Source: UBA11740 sp049273695
GTDB lineage: Bacteria > Acidobacteriota > Blastocatellia > Pyrinomonadales > Pyrinomonadaceae
Length of the DNA stretch: 64,000 nt
Direction: 5' to 3'
Assembly: GCA_049273695.1 (NCBI GenBank)
Contig: JBASRE010000042.1
Coordinates: 372,001 to 436,000 of the forward strand
A model generated the notes under the pieces. It was not told the origin of the DNA, made no database searches, and was given only the letters and a program-made list of their open reading frames with translations. Below are positions 33,733 to 45,200 of this stretch, piece after piece (positions within the stretch are counted from its first letter, which is position 1; every line of letters begins with the position of its first letter). A program made the position numbers and the translations under genes.

Positions 33733-36684
33733 ATGAGTGTTGCTCCAGGCACAAAAATCGGCCGTTACGAAATCCGCTCAAAGCTTGGACAGGGCGGCAT
33801 GGGCGAAGTTTATCTCGCCGAAGATACCCGCCTGCGCCGGAATGTGGCCTTGAAGATCCTGCCGGTAGAGCTCGCGGCGGATCGTGTTCGCATGGAGCGG
33901 TTCGTTCAAGAGGCGAAAGCGGCGTCGGCGCTGAATCATCCGAACATCATCACGATCTACGAAATCGATCAGACTGAGTCAGGCCATTTCATCGCGATCG
34001 AGTACATAGACGGACAGACGCTGCGCGAACGCGCGGCGAACTCAAGTATGACGGTGGGTGACGTGCTCGAGATCGCGATCCAGGCGACGAGTGCCCTCGC
34101 CGAAGCGCACGAAGCCGGCATCGTTCATCGCGACATCAAGCCCGACAACATTATGATCCGCCGCGATGGCATCGTGAAAGTCCTCGACTTTGGCCTCGCG
34201 AAACTTTCTGAGCCGCCGCAGTCCCCGGTTTTTGTGGACAGCGAAGCGCCAACCTCTATCAACATCAAAACTGAACCGGGCGTCGTCATGGGAACGGCCG
34301 TTTACATGTCGCCGGAACAAGCGCGCGGTCTGCCGGTTGACGCGCGGACCGACATCTTTAGCTTCGGCATCGTGCTTTACGAGATCGTAGCCGGGCGCTT
34401 GCCGTTCAAGGGTTCGGATCGAGTCGAAGTTCTGATGTCCATCCTGGGAGAGGCACCGCCGCCACCGCTGGCGCGATACGCGCCCGAAGCGCCGGACGAG
34501 CTGCAGCGCATCGTTGGGAAAGCGCTCGCGAAACCGCGCGAAGACCGGTATCAGTCAACGAATGATTTGCTGAACGATCTGCGGAATTTGAAGAAGCGTC
34601 TCGAGCTCGACGCAGAGTTAGAGCGCACCAGCCCGCCCGAAGCTGTCCCCGGGGCCCAACGGACAGCCGAGTTGTCCGCAGCTCTCAAGACAGAGACACC
34701 GCGAGTCGTCACCTCAACCATGCCGGCGGCCGCGAGCGCAGCGAGCGCGAGCAGTGGTCCGCAGGCCGTGGGAAGGAAACTTCAAAAGCGCACCGTCCTG
34801 ATTACGGCAGGCCTCGCAGCTGTGGCCGTGACGTTGGGTTTGCTCTGGTACTTCAAATCGGGTTCAGGTGCTCCCCTGACTAGGGAAGATACGATCGTCG
34901 TTGCCGATTTCGTCAACACAACCGGCGATCCGGTGTTCGATGGAACGCTCAAGCAAGCATTGGGCTCGCAACTTGAGCAGTCACCCTTCCTGAGCATCTT
35001 CTCTGACACTCGCGTGCGCGAAGCGCTGCGTCTGATGAATCGCTCCCCGGATGAACGAGTGTCGAAAGACATCGCGCGCGAGATTTGCCAGCGGCAAGGA
35101 TTTAAAGCGTTTCTCACCGGCTCAATTTCCAACATCGGAAGTCATTACGTGGTGACGCTGGAAGCCACGAACGCGCAAACCGGCGACACGATCGCGCTGG
35201 AACAGGCCGAGGCGGACAACAAAGAGGAAGTGCTTTCGTCGTTGGGAACGGCGGCGACCAACCTGCGTAAGCAACTGGGCGAGTCGTTGGCGTCAATTCA
35301 GAAGTATGACAAGCCCATCCATCAGGCAACGACGTCATCGCTCGAAGCGCTTAAATACTATTCAAACGGAATTGAGCAGCAGCTCAAGGGCCGATATCTG
35401 GACGCCATTCCTTCCTTCAAAAAAGCGACTGAGGTCGATCAGAACTTCGCCCGCTCTTACGCTGCGATGTCGTCCATGTACTACAACACGCGGCAGTACG
35501 AGCTTGCGGCTGAGGCCTCTCGCAAAGCTTACGAACTGCGCGATCGCGTCGGTGAGAATGAAAGGCTTTATATCACTCAGGCGTACTACGACAACGTTAC
35601 GGGCGAGCTGGAGAGGTATCTGGAAACGCTTGAACAGTGGAAGGGCACCTATCCGCGCGACGCATCGCCGCCAAACAACCTGGCGGTGAAATACAACGAG
35701 CTTGGTTTATTCGACAAGGCGGCCGCTGAGGCACGCGAAGCGATTCGCCTCAACCCAGGATCGACGTCCGGCTATTCGCTCTTGGCGGCAGCGCAATTAG
35801 CTCTCAATCGCTATGACGACGCCAGGCAGACTATTAATCAGGCCCAGGGACAAAAGCTGGACAGTACGGCCATGCGCAGGACTCTGTTTCGGATCGCGTT
35901 TGTCCAGCACGATAGCGCGACGATGCAGCAACAGATCGACTGGTTGAGCGGAAAACCGGACGAGTATCTTGCGCAGGGTTGGCAATCAGAGACGGCAGCG
36001 TTTTTGGGCCAACTGAAAAAGTCACAGGAATTTTCTGACAGCGCGCTGGAATCAGCCGAACGTCGCGATCAGAAAGACGTGGCCGCGCAGATCGCGGTGG
36101 CGGCCGCGGCGCGGGACGCACTGTTTGGTGATTGCGCCCGGCTGAAAGAGCAGACCGCAAAGGCGCTGAGCCTCACGACCAGGCAAGTGACCACGGCCAA
36201 TGCGGCCAATGCGCTGGCTGGCTGCGGCGAGTTCAGCCAGGCCCAAAACCTGATCGCGGAACTGACCAGGCGTTCTCCGACCGACACGGTTCTTAACAAG
36301 ATTTTGGCGCCGCTGGTTCAAGCGCGAATGGAATTGCAGCGTGACAATGCGGCGCAGGCGATCCAATTGCTGGAAACCACCAGGCCTTTTGAAGGCTACG
36401 CGCTTTTCCAGATCGCGTATCTCCGCGGCCAGGCGTACCTGAAACTGCAAAAGGGAGCAGAGGCGGCAACGGAATTTCAGAAGATTCTCGACCATCGCGG
36501 CTCGCAGCCTACTTCTCCGATCTACGTGGTGGCGCACCTGGGTCTGGCCCGTGCCGCCGCCCTGCAAAGCGACACGGCAAAAGCGCGCAAGGCTTATCAG
36601 GATTTCTTCGCGCTGTGGAAAGACGCGGACGCGACCCTTCCGATTTTGATCGCGGCAAAGAAAGAATACGACAAGCTGAATTAA
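33733..36684 (+). CDS. Ser/Thr protein kinase with transmembrane helix and TPR region
   Basis: A 983-residue Hanks-type kinase, similar in plan to the one at 27516. The catalytic domain (11-285) has GQGGMGEVYLAED, VALK41, HRDIKPDN at 132-139 and DFG at 152-154. An Ala/Ser/Thr/Pro linker precedes the single membrane helix (353-374). The external part starts with a domain like IVVADFVNTTGDPVFDGTLK and continues with many TPR-like helices from about residue 500 to the end. It stands alone between the serine hydrolase and the transporter. Its targets are unknown. Confidence 0.9.
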   Translation: MSVAPGTKIGRYEIRSKLGQGGMGEVYLAEDTRLRRNVALKILPVELAADRVRMERFVQEAKAASALNHPNIITIYEIDQTESGHFIAIEYIDGQTLRERAANSSMTVGDVLEIAIQATSALAEAHEAGIVHRDIKPDNIMIRRDGIVKVLDFGLAKLSEPPQSPVFVDSEAPTSINIKTEPGVVMGTAVYMSPEQARGLPVDARTDIFSFGIVLYEIVAGRLPFKGSDRVEVLMSILGEAPPPPLARYAPEAPDELQRIVGKALAKPREDRYQSTNDLLNDLRNLKKRLELDAELERTSPPEAVPGAQRTAELSAALKTETPRVVTSTMPAAASAASASSGPQAVGRKLQKRTVLITAGLAAVAVTLGLLWYFKSGSGAPLTREDTIVVADFVNTTGDPVFDGTLKQALGSQLEQSPFLSIFSDTRVREALRLMNRSPDERVSKDIAREICQRQGFKAFLTGSISNIGSHYVVTLEATNAQTGDTIALEQAEADNKEEVLSSLGTAATNLRKQLGESLASIQKYDKPIHQATTSSLEALKYYSNGIEQQLKGRYLDAIPSFKKATEVDQNFARSYAAMSSMYYNTRQYELAAEASRKAYELRDRVGENERLYITQAYYDNVTGELERYLETLEQWKGTYPRDASPPNNLAVKYNELGLFDKAAAEAREAIRLNPGSTSGYSLLAAAQLALNRYDDARQTINQAQGQKLDSTAMRRTLFRIAFVQHDSATMQQQIDWLSGKPDEYLAQGWQSETAAFLGQLKKSQEFSDSALESAERRDQKDVAAQIAVAAAARDALFGDCARLKEQTAKALSLTTRQVTTANAANALAGCGEFSQAQNLIAELTRRSPTDTVLNKILAPLVQARMELQRDNAAQAIQLLETTRPFEGYALFQIAYLRGQAYLKLQKGAEAATEFQKILDHRGSQPTSPIYVVAHLGLARAAALQSDTAKARKAYQDFFALWKDADATLPILIAAKKEYDKLN

Positions 36685-36695
36685 CGGTCAGTCAA

Positions 36696-36912
36696 AATGC
36701 CGAAGGCATTCGCGAATTCCAGCCCAGGGTTTCTACCCTGGGGTTAGAAGGTGGATAACCAATCAGAAACTCTGAAAGAGTTCGTAAACCGATTGGTTCC
36801 GCAGGCGTTGAGCCGGAGGCTTAGCGAACTCTTTCAGAGTTATTAACTGATGACGCGGCTCGCATCCCCAGGGCGATGCCCTGGGCTGGAATTAACGAAC
36901 GCCTTCGGCGTT
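36696..36912. repeat. Foldback element with nested palindromes
   Basis: The outer ends carry AATGCCGAAGGCATT (36696-36710) and AACGCCTTCGGCGTT (36898-36912). Next inside are AATTCCAGCCCAGGG and CCCTGGGCTGGAATT. A perfect 17-bp inverted pair lies nearer the centre (36768-36784 with 36825-36841). No coding sequence is present. Confidence 0.7.
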
Positions 36913-36980
36913 GATCCTCAGTGCGCGAGTGAAGATTCTTTCATAATCAGTAAAAGAATTTCATACACCGAACTGCGCCT

Positions 36981-38471
36981 ATGACCGATCGACAACCCGG
37001 TGCTCCGCCGCCAGCGACTCCTGAATCCGAGAGCGTTGCGGCAAGTGATTCCCGCCAGGTTGATTCGACCCTGATCCGTGTTCTGAAATGGGCGCTGGTC
37101 CTCGCTTCCGCTTTTTTCATCCTCATGCTGCCGGTTCCGGCAGGCATCACTCCACAGTCGTGGCGCCTTCTGGCGATCTTCGTCGCCACGATCGTCGGCG
37201 GCATCGTGCGTCCGATTCCCAGTGGCGCCGTCGTCCTGCTCGGCGTCACCGCAGTCATGTTGAGCGGCGCTCTATCGCCGGTTGATGCACTGCGCGGATA
37301 TGCCGATCCGATTGTCTGGCTGGTGCTTGCGGCCTTTCTCATTTCGCGCGGCATGATCAAAACCGGCCTGGGTCGTCGAATCGCTTTGCTATTCGTAAGG
37401 GCAATCGGATCGAGATCACTCGGCCTCGGTTATTCGCTGATTTCAACAGACCTTGTGTTGGCGACGATCATCCCGTCGAATGCGGCGCGTTCAGGCGGCA
37501 TCGTCTTTCCGATCGCGAAATCGATTGCCGAAACTTACGAGTCGCGGCCGGGACCAACGGCGCGCAGGCTCGGCGCGTTTCTCACAACGCTGCTATACCA
37601 GGCCGACGTGATCATTTGCGCGATGTTCCTGACGGGGCAGGCTTCAAACGTCATCATCGCGAAGTTTGCGAAAGAGACAACCGGCGTCGAGTTGACCTAC
37701 GCGCGCTGGGCCATTGCCGGATTGGTCCCGGGACTTGTCTCGCTTGCCGTCGTTCCGCCGCTGATCTATCGGCTGTTTCCGCCCGAGATCAAACACACGC
37801 CTGCCGCCACCGAATTTGCGCGCACCGAACTTCGGAAAATGGGAAGGGTCTCGCGTCACGAGATTCTGATGCTTCTGGTGTTCGCGTTGGTCGCGACGCT
37901 GTGGATGACGACAGCATTCCATGGCATCAACTATGCCGTCGTCGCGATGCTGGGCATCGGCGTGCTTCTGCTGTCGGGAGTTCTTACCTGGGAAGACGTC
38001 ATCACCGAACGCGGCGCGTGGGACGTGTTCATCTGGTATGGCGGCCTCGTGAGAATGGCTGAGGCACTTGGTGAAACAGGCATCACGAAACGCTTTGCAG
38101 AAGTCGCCGCAAACTTCACGGTCGGCTGGCACTGGGCAGCTGCGTTCGCCGTCTTACTACTCGTTTATTTTTACGCGCACTACGGTTTCGCATCGATCAC
38201 GGCACACGTGTCGGCGATGTACATTCCGTTCCTCGTCGTAATTATTGCCGCGGGCGCGCCCGTGGCGTTGACGGTGCTGCTGCTCGCTTACGCTTCAAAT
38301 CTGAATGCCTCGCTCACTCACTACGGCACCACACCCGCACCGATTTGGTTCGGCGCAGGCTATGTAAAGCAGCGCACGTGGTGGTGGATTGGCTTCGTAG
38401 CTTCAGTGGCCAACCTTCTCATCTGGACGATCCTCGGATCGCTTTGGTGGAAAGCGCTGCGCTGGTGGTAG
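36981..38471 (+). CDS. DASS/SLC13-family anion permease
   Basis: A 496-residue inner-membrane transporter with about 12 hydrophobic segments after a 30-residue hydrophilic N-terminus. It resembles divalent anion/Na+ symporters and the dicarboxylate translocator branch. SNAARSGGIVFPI (about 170) matches the first substrate/sodium loop, and ASNLNASLTHYGTTPAPIWF (about 435) matches the second. Transport of a C4-dicarboxylate or 2-oxoglutarate is likely, but the exact substrate is open. Foldback elements flank it on both sides. Confidence 0.87.
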   Translation: MTDRQPGAPPPATPESESVAASDSRQVDSTLIRVLKWALVLASAFFILMLPVPAGITPQSWRLLAIFVATIVGGIVRPIPSGAVVLLGVTAVMLSGALSPVDALRGYADPIVWLVLAAFLISRGMIKTGLGRRIALLFVRAIGSRSLGLGYSLISTDLVLATIIPSNAARSGGIVFPIAKSIAETYESRPGPTARRLGAFLTTLLYQADVIICAMFLTGQASNVIIAKFAKETTGVELTYARWAIAGLVPGLVSLAVVPPLIYRLFPPEIKHTPAATEFARTELRKMGRVSRHEILMLLVFALVATLWMTTAFHGINYAVVAMLGIGVLLLSGVLTWEDVITERGAWDVFIWYGGLVRMAEALGETGITKRFAEVAANFTVGWHWAAAFAVLLLVYFYAHYGFASITAHVSAMYIPFLVVIIAAGAPVALTVLLLAYASNLNASLTHYGTTPAPIWFGAGYVKQRTWWWIGFVASVANLLIWTILGSLWWKALRWW

Positions 38472-38532
38472 TCAGCAGCAGCGTCGACTTCACCGCTCGG
38501 TCTTGTTTCAAAAGCGTCGTTTTCTAATTGCC

Positions 38533-38700
38533 GAGCCTCGGAAGGCATTGGAAAAGTGCCGTAGGCACTGAATGTTTATAGGGCAACCTAGCATAGGCGT
38601 TTCCCTCTTCGGCAGTGAGCAAAATGCCGAGCATTTTGCTCACTGCCGAGAGGAGCTAAGGGGACGCTTCGTGGCTATAAACATTTCGCCGCTCTGCGGC
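38533..38700. repeat. Foldback element with a perfect 18-bp hairpin
   Basis: The centre is a perfect 18-bp stem with 5-base loop (38609-38626 and 38632-38649). Around it lie inverse copies of AATGTTTATAG (38571-38581 and 38674-38684), and small palindromes occur at both ends (GTGCCGTAGGCAC, CGCCGCTCTGCGGCG). It fills most of the gap after the permease gene. No gene is seen here. Confidence 0.7.
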
Positions 38701-38831
38701 GTAGTAGAATTCGCATCCGACATGCGAATGACATCTGAAGCAAGGCCTCGCCGCTCCAAACAAACGAAACGGTGGGGCTCGCCGAGCGTCATCGAGTCGG
38801 ATAGAATCCACAAATCAAACACGAGAAAATC

Positions 38832-40292
<1,461 letters not shown>

Positions 40293-40339
40293 GCAGGCAA
40301 CTTGCTTCGTGTCGGGCCCGAGACATCGGGATAGCGACC

Positions 40340-40613
40340 GGCTTTGCCTCAAGAGTCTGAAAGTTCATGATCTGAAGGTTCTGCTGTCATTCACACCGGG
40401 CTTCAGCCCGGTGGTCCACAGCTGCTAAGGTAAAGGAACCGTTTCAACGGTTTCTCCAGGTGCAGACGCAACTGGATGATGATCAATCTCTCGGTTCATT
40501 GAGAGGTGGAAACCGTTAAAACGGTTTCACGGACCTCTTCCTGCCAAAGATCACCGGGCTCAAGCCCGGTGTGAATGAGAGACTTGGAATTCTCTGACTT
40601 TTGAGGCAAAGCC
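40340..40613 (+). mobile_element. MITE-like palindromic element, copy B
   Basis: A full copy of 274 bases. The left end GGCTTTGCCTCAAAAGTC and the right end GACTTTTGAGGCAAAGCC are perfect 18-bp terminal inverted repeats. The four internal palindromes described for copy A are present. It ends 9 bases before the stop codon of the inverted PQQ gene at 40622. No target duplication is visible. Confidence 0.85.
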
Positions 40614-40621
40614 GTTTGGAG

Positions 40622-41815
40622 TTATTTCGCGATCCGATACAGATGCGTTTCGCTACGGACGAAGATTGATCCGCCAGCGACGGCCATCGAAGCAAGTGTG
40701 CGGCCCTCGATCTGATTGGTGGCCAGATGCTTGAGCTGCCGTCCCGGCGCAACTACCACCGATTCGCCTTCTTCACTGAGAAAATAGATTCGTCCGTCCG
40801 CATAGATTGGCGATGCACTGTGATTGCCTCCCAATCTGGCGCGCCAATATTCCTTCCCCGTTTTGGCATCCACGCAAGTGGCAATGCCGTTGTCCGTGAC
40901 GAAATACAATTCGTCGCCGACCAGTAGTGGAGAAGGTGTTAACGGCACGCCCCGATCGAGCTTCCAAACCACTTTTGATTTTGTCACATCACCGCGGCCG
41001 TCCAGGCGCACGGCCAAGAGCGAAGCTTGTTGAAAACCGGTGCAGATGAACACCAGACCCGCGCCATAGACGGGTGTCGGCACGTTGGAAAAACCTTCGC
41101 CGTATGTAACCTGCCAAAGCTCCTTGCCGGTGCGCGGTTCGTAAGCAACTGCGCGGAAAGCGCCAGGACTAATCACCTGATCGCCGGTGGGGAGTGAAAC
41201 GATCAAAGGGGTCGTGTAGGCCTGATAGCCTTCTCGCGGCTTTTTCCACCTGACCCTGCCGGTGAGTTTATCGAGCGCCACCACAAACTGAACATCGTTA
41301 CCATCGCAACTAATGATCAGCAGATCCCCGTAAAGCACCGGCGATCCACCGGTTCCATGTTGCCCGTTGTCGTATTCCAGCCGAGTCTTCCAAACGATCT
41401 CACCCGACTGGGTAATGCATGCCGTGCCCCACGCGCCGAAGTGGAGGAAGACGCGATCGCCGTCGATGATCGGCGTGGGTGAAGCAAGACTGTTTTTTGA
41501 GTTGGTGAGTTTTGGCGACTTTAAGCGGAATAGTTCAACGTTCAGCAGGATGGCTCCGCTGTTTCGATCAACTGCGAGCGCCCGCAAAGATTTTCCTTCT
41601 TCGGTCGCAGTGGTCAGCCAAACACGGTCTCCCCGGACGACGGGCGATGACCAACCTCTGCCGGGAATCGCTACCTTCCAGCGAACGTTGGTGGTTTCAC
41701 TCCAGTTGAGCGGGAGGTCATGCTCGTCTGAGTGCCCCTGTCCGGTGGGGCCGCGAAACTGCGGCCAATCAGAGCTGGACAGGAACAGAGTTAGAAAAAG
41801 CAGGATGAACTTCAT
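40622..41815 (-). CDS. Exported PQQ-like beta-propeller protein (2), in reversed orientation
   Basis: A 397-residue paralogue of the genes at 38832 and 46057: MKFILLFLTLFLSS signal, then WPQFRGPTGQGHSDEHDLPL, IPGRGWSSPVVRGDRVWLTT, ALDKLTGRVRWKK and CVDAKTGKEYWRA blades. It is shorter than the others because an insert near residue 100 is missing. It is the only gene of 38-49 kb on the minus strand. Copy B of the MITE lies 9 bases past its stop and copy C, in opposite orientation, lies 40 bases before its start. The segment may therefore have been inverted by recombination between the two copies. Confidence 0.85.
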   Translation of the reverse strand: MKFILLFLTLFLSSSDWPQFRGPTGQGHSDEHDLPLNWSETTNVRWKVAIPGRGWSSPVVRGDRVWLTTATEEGKSLRALAVDRNSGAILLNVELFRLKSPKLTNSKNSLASPTPIIDGDRVFLHFGAWGTACITQSGEIVWKTRLEYDNGQHGTGGSPVLYGDLLIISCDGNDVQFVVALDKLTGRVRWKKPREGYQAYTTPLIVSLPTGDQVISPGAFRAVAYEPRTGKELWQVTYGEGFSNVPTPVYGAGLVFICTGFQQASLLAVRLDGRGDVTKSKVVWKLDRGVPLTPSPLLVGDELYFVTDNGIATCVDAKTGKEYWRARLGGNHSASPIYADGRIYFLSEEGESVVVAPGRQLKHLATNQIEGRTLASMAVAGGSIFVRSETHLYRIAK

Positions 41816-41854
41816 TTCGACGCGCAGCCAGGTTAAGTATGATCCGGTCGCTAG

Positions 41855-42126
41855 GGCTTTGCCTCAAAAGTCAGAGAATTCCAAGTCTCTCATTCACACC
41901 GGGCTTCAGCCCGGTGATCTTTGGCAGGAAGAGATCCGTGAAACCGTTTTAACGGTTTCCACCTCTCAATGAACCGAGAGATTGATCGTGATCCAGTTGC
42001 GTCTGCACCTAGAGAAACCGTTGAAACGGTTCCTTTACCTTAGCAGCTGTGGACCACCGGGCTGAAGCCCGGTGTGAATGACAGGCGACCTTCAGACCGT
42101 GAACTTTCAGACTCTTGAGGGGGGCC
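41855..42126 (-). mobile_element. MITE-like palindromic element, copy C (inverted)
   Basis: The inverse complement of copy B over about 270 bases. The left end (41855-41872) is a perfect terminal repeat; the right end (near 42112-42126) is decayed (ACTCTTGAGGGGGG). With copy B it brackets the PQQ gene at 40622-41815. Confidence 0.82.
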
Positions 42127-42248
42127 GCTCCAAACTAACTCCTAACTGAAACGGATCACCGGCCGGAATCTCTACTTCACTCAGGCGTCGTCGCCGCATA
42201 TACTGCGCGCCATTATTCGCCACTGCCAATGAGGAGAAATTAGTTCGC

Positions 42249-45200
42249 ATGCACCACTGTACTCTCCGAAACCGTTCGCTAATTGCCGCCATCGCCCTTT
42301 TTTTGATCGCCCTAACTGCGCCAACTGTCTTTGCGCAAGAACGTGGACCGTCGCCGGTCCCGCCAGCGACCCCATCGCCCAGCCCGGCGCCGGAACCCTC
42401 GCGTGGGCCAGATCAACCCGCGGGTGAAGACGAAGGCCGTCCACGCGATCCGATGTCCATCGCGACTTTTAATGGATTACGTTTTCGGTCTATCGGGCCC
42501 GCGTTCACTTCCGGGCGGGTAATTGGAATTGCGGTCGATCCAAATAATTCGGCGAAATATTACGTGGCTGCCGCATCGGGCGGCGTCTGGAAGACAGTTA
42601 ACAATGGTACGACCTGGACGCCGGTATTCGACCGCGAGGGTTCGTACTCGATTGGCGCGATAATTCTCGACCCGAAGAATCCGCTGACGGTCTGGGTCGG
42701 CACCGGCGAGAACAACAGCCAGCGCAGTGTCTCTTACGGAAACGGGTTGTATCGTTCAGACGACGGCGGACGATCCTGGAGAAATGTTGGTCTGAAGGCA
42801 TCTGAGCACATCGGGAAAATCGTCATCGACCCAAAGGATTCCAACATCGTTTACGTCGCCGCGCAGGGACCGCTGTGGGGGCCGGGCGGCGATCGAGGAC
42901 TCTACAAAACCACCGACGGCGGCAAGAGCTGGAAACAGATTCTCAAGATCAGCGAGCACACCGGCGTCACCGACGTCGTAATCGATCCGAACAATCCGGA
43001 AACGATTTATGCAGCTTCGTATCAACGGCGCCGTCATATGTGGACGCTGATCAACGGTGGGCCGGAAAGCGCAATTCACAAATCAACTGATGGCGGCGCG
43101 ACCTGGACGCGTCTGCGGGCCGGCCTACCGACCATCGATATGGGCCGGATCGGGTTGGCCATCTCGCCGGTCGACTCAAACGTAATCTATGCGACTGTGG
43201 AATCAACTGATCGCCGCGGAGGTATCTTTCGTTCGAGCGACCGCGGCGGCAGTTGGGAAAGGCGCAACGAGTTTGATACCACCGCGATGTACTACGGAAA
43301 GATTTTCGCCGATCCAAAGGACGTCGATCGCGTCTACGTAATGAACGTTTTCTTGATGGTCTCAGATGATGGTGGCCGGACGTTGCGCCGGCTCGGCGAG
43401 CGGTCCAAGCACGTCGATAATCATGTTATCTGGATCAACCCGGCCAATACCGATCATTATTTAGTGGGATGCGACGGCGGCGTCTATGAGAGTTATGACC
43501 GCGGCGCCTTCTGGCATTTCAAAAGTAACCTGCCAATCACCCAGTTCTACGACATCACCACAGACAATGCGACTCCTTTTTATAACGTCTATGGCGGTAC
43601 GCAGGACAATTACAGTTTCGGCGGGCCATCGCGAACGCGCAGTGCTTCCGGCATCGTGAATTCCGACTGGATTGTGACTCAGGGCGGCGATGGTTTTCGC
43701 AGTCAGGTCGATCCGGAAGATCCGAATACGGTTTATTCTGAGAGTCAAAACGGCGGATTGATACGCTTCGACAAACGCACCGGCGAGCGCGTCGGCATTC
43801 AACCGCAGGAAGGCCGCAACGACGATCCGCTGCGTTGGAACTGGGACTCGCCCTTCATCATCAGTCCGCATTCGCACACGCGTCTCTATTTTGCCGCCGA
43901 CAAACTGTTTCGCAGCGACGACCGGGGCGACACCTGGAAGTTAATCAGCGGCCAATTGTCGCGCAATCTCGATCGCGACAAGCTGCCGGTCATGGGGAAA
44001 GTGTGGAGCATGGACGCCGTCGCGAAGAATGCTTCAACCGCTCACTTTGGGAACGCTTCGGCGCTCGCTGAATCGCCCAAAAAGGACGGTCTGATCTATG
44101 TCGGTACGGACGACGGACTGGTCCAGATAACGGAAGATGGTGGCCGGAACTGGCGCAAGGTTGAAAAGATTGGCGACGTGCCGGAACTCGCTTACGTGAG
44201 CCGCATCATCACTTCAGTTCACGACGCGAACACCGTCTACGTCGCTTATGAAAACCATCAGAACGCTGACTTCAAGCCATATCTTTTCAAAAGCATTGAT
44301 GCGGGCCGGACCTGGACTTCGATCAAGGGTAACTTGCCGGCGAGTTGGCCGGTTTGGGGAATCGCTGAGGACCATGTGAATCCAAATTTACTTTTTGCCG
44401 GAACTGAGTTCGGTCTTTTCTTTACCGTGGACGGCGGCCAGAAGTGGATTCAGCTACGCGGCGGCCTGCCCACAATTCAGGTGCGCGACATTGTGATTCA
44501 GCGGCGCGAAAACGATTTGGTGCTGGGAACTTTCGGCCGAGGCATCTACATCCTTGATAACTACACGCCGCTCCGTTCGATAACGCCTGAGATGTTGAAG
44601 AACGACGCGCTGTTTCCAGTTGAGGACGCGTTGATGTACATCCAGTCGCAACCGCTCGGCGGCCGCGGCAAGAGTTTTCAGGGCGAATCGTTCTACACGG
44701 CTGACAATCCGCCTTTCGGCGCAACGTTTACCTATTACTTAAAAGAAGAATTAAAGACAAAGAAAGCGAAGCGTCAGGAGGCCGAGCGCGCAGCGACCCG
44801 CAGTGGCGCGGCGATAACTTTGCCGAGCCGTGCCGAGCTAAGCGCTGAAGAAGAAGAAGAGCCGCCCGCGATCATCTTTACGATTACAGATTCATCCGGT
44901 CGCGTAGTTCGTCGTGTGACCGGGCCAGTCACCGCCGGAGTCCAGCGGGTGACGTGGGATTTGCGCTATCCGGCCGCGAACCTGCCGCCGCCGCCCAATC
45001 CTGAATCGGAAGATCCTTTTGCCGATCCGCCCGGCGGGCCCCTGGTGATGCCTGGCGCGTACAAAGTATCAGTCTCGAAGCGGGTGAACAGCGTCACCAC
45101 TTCGATGGGCGAACCGCAGACGTTCCAGGTTGCGGTAGAAGGTCAGGAGCGCATGTCGCAGGCTGACCGCGCTGCTCTGGTTGAATTTCAAACGAAAGTC

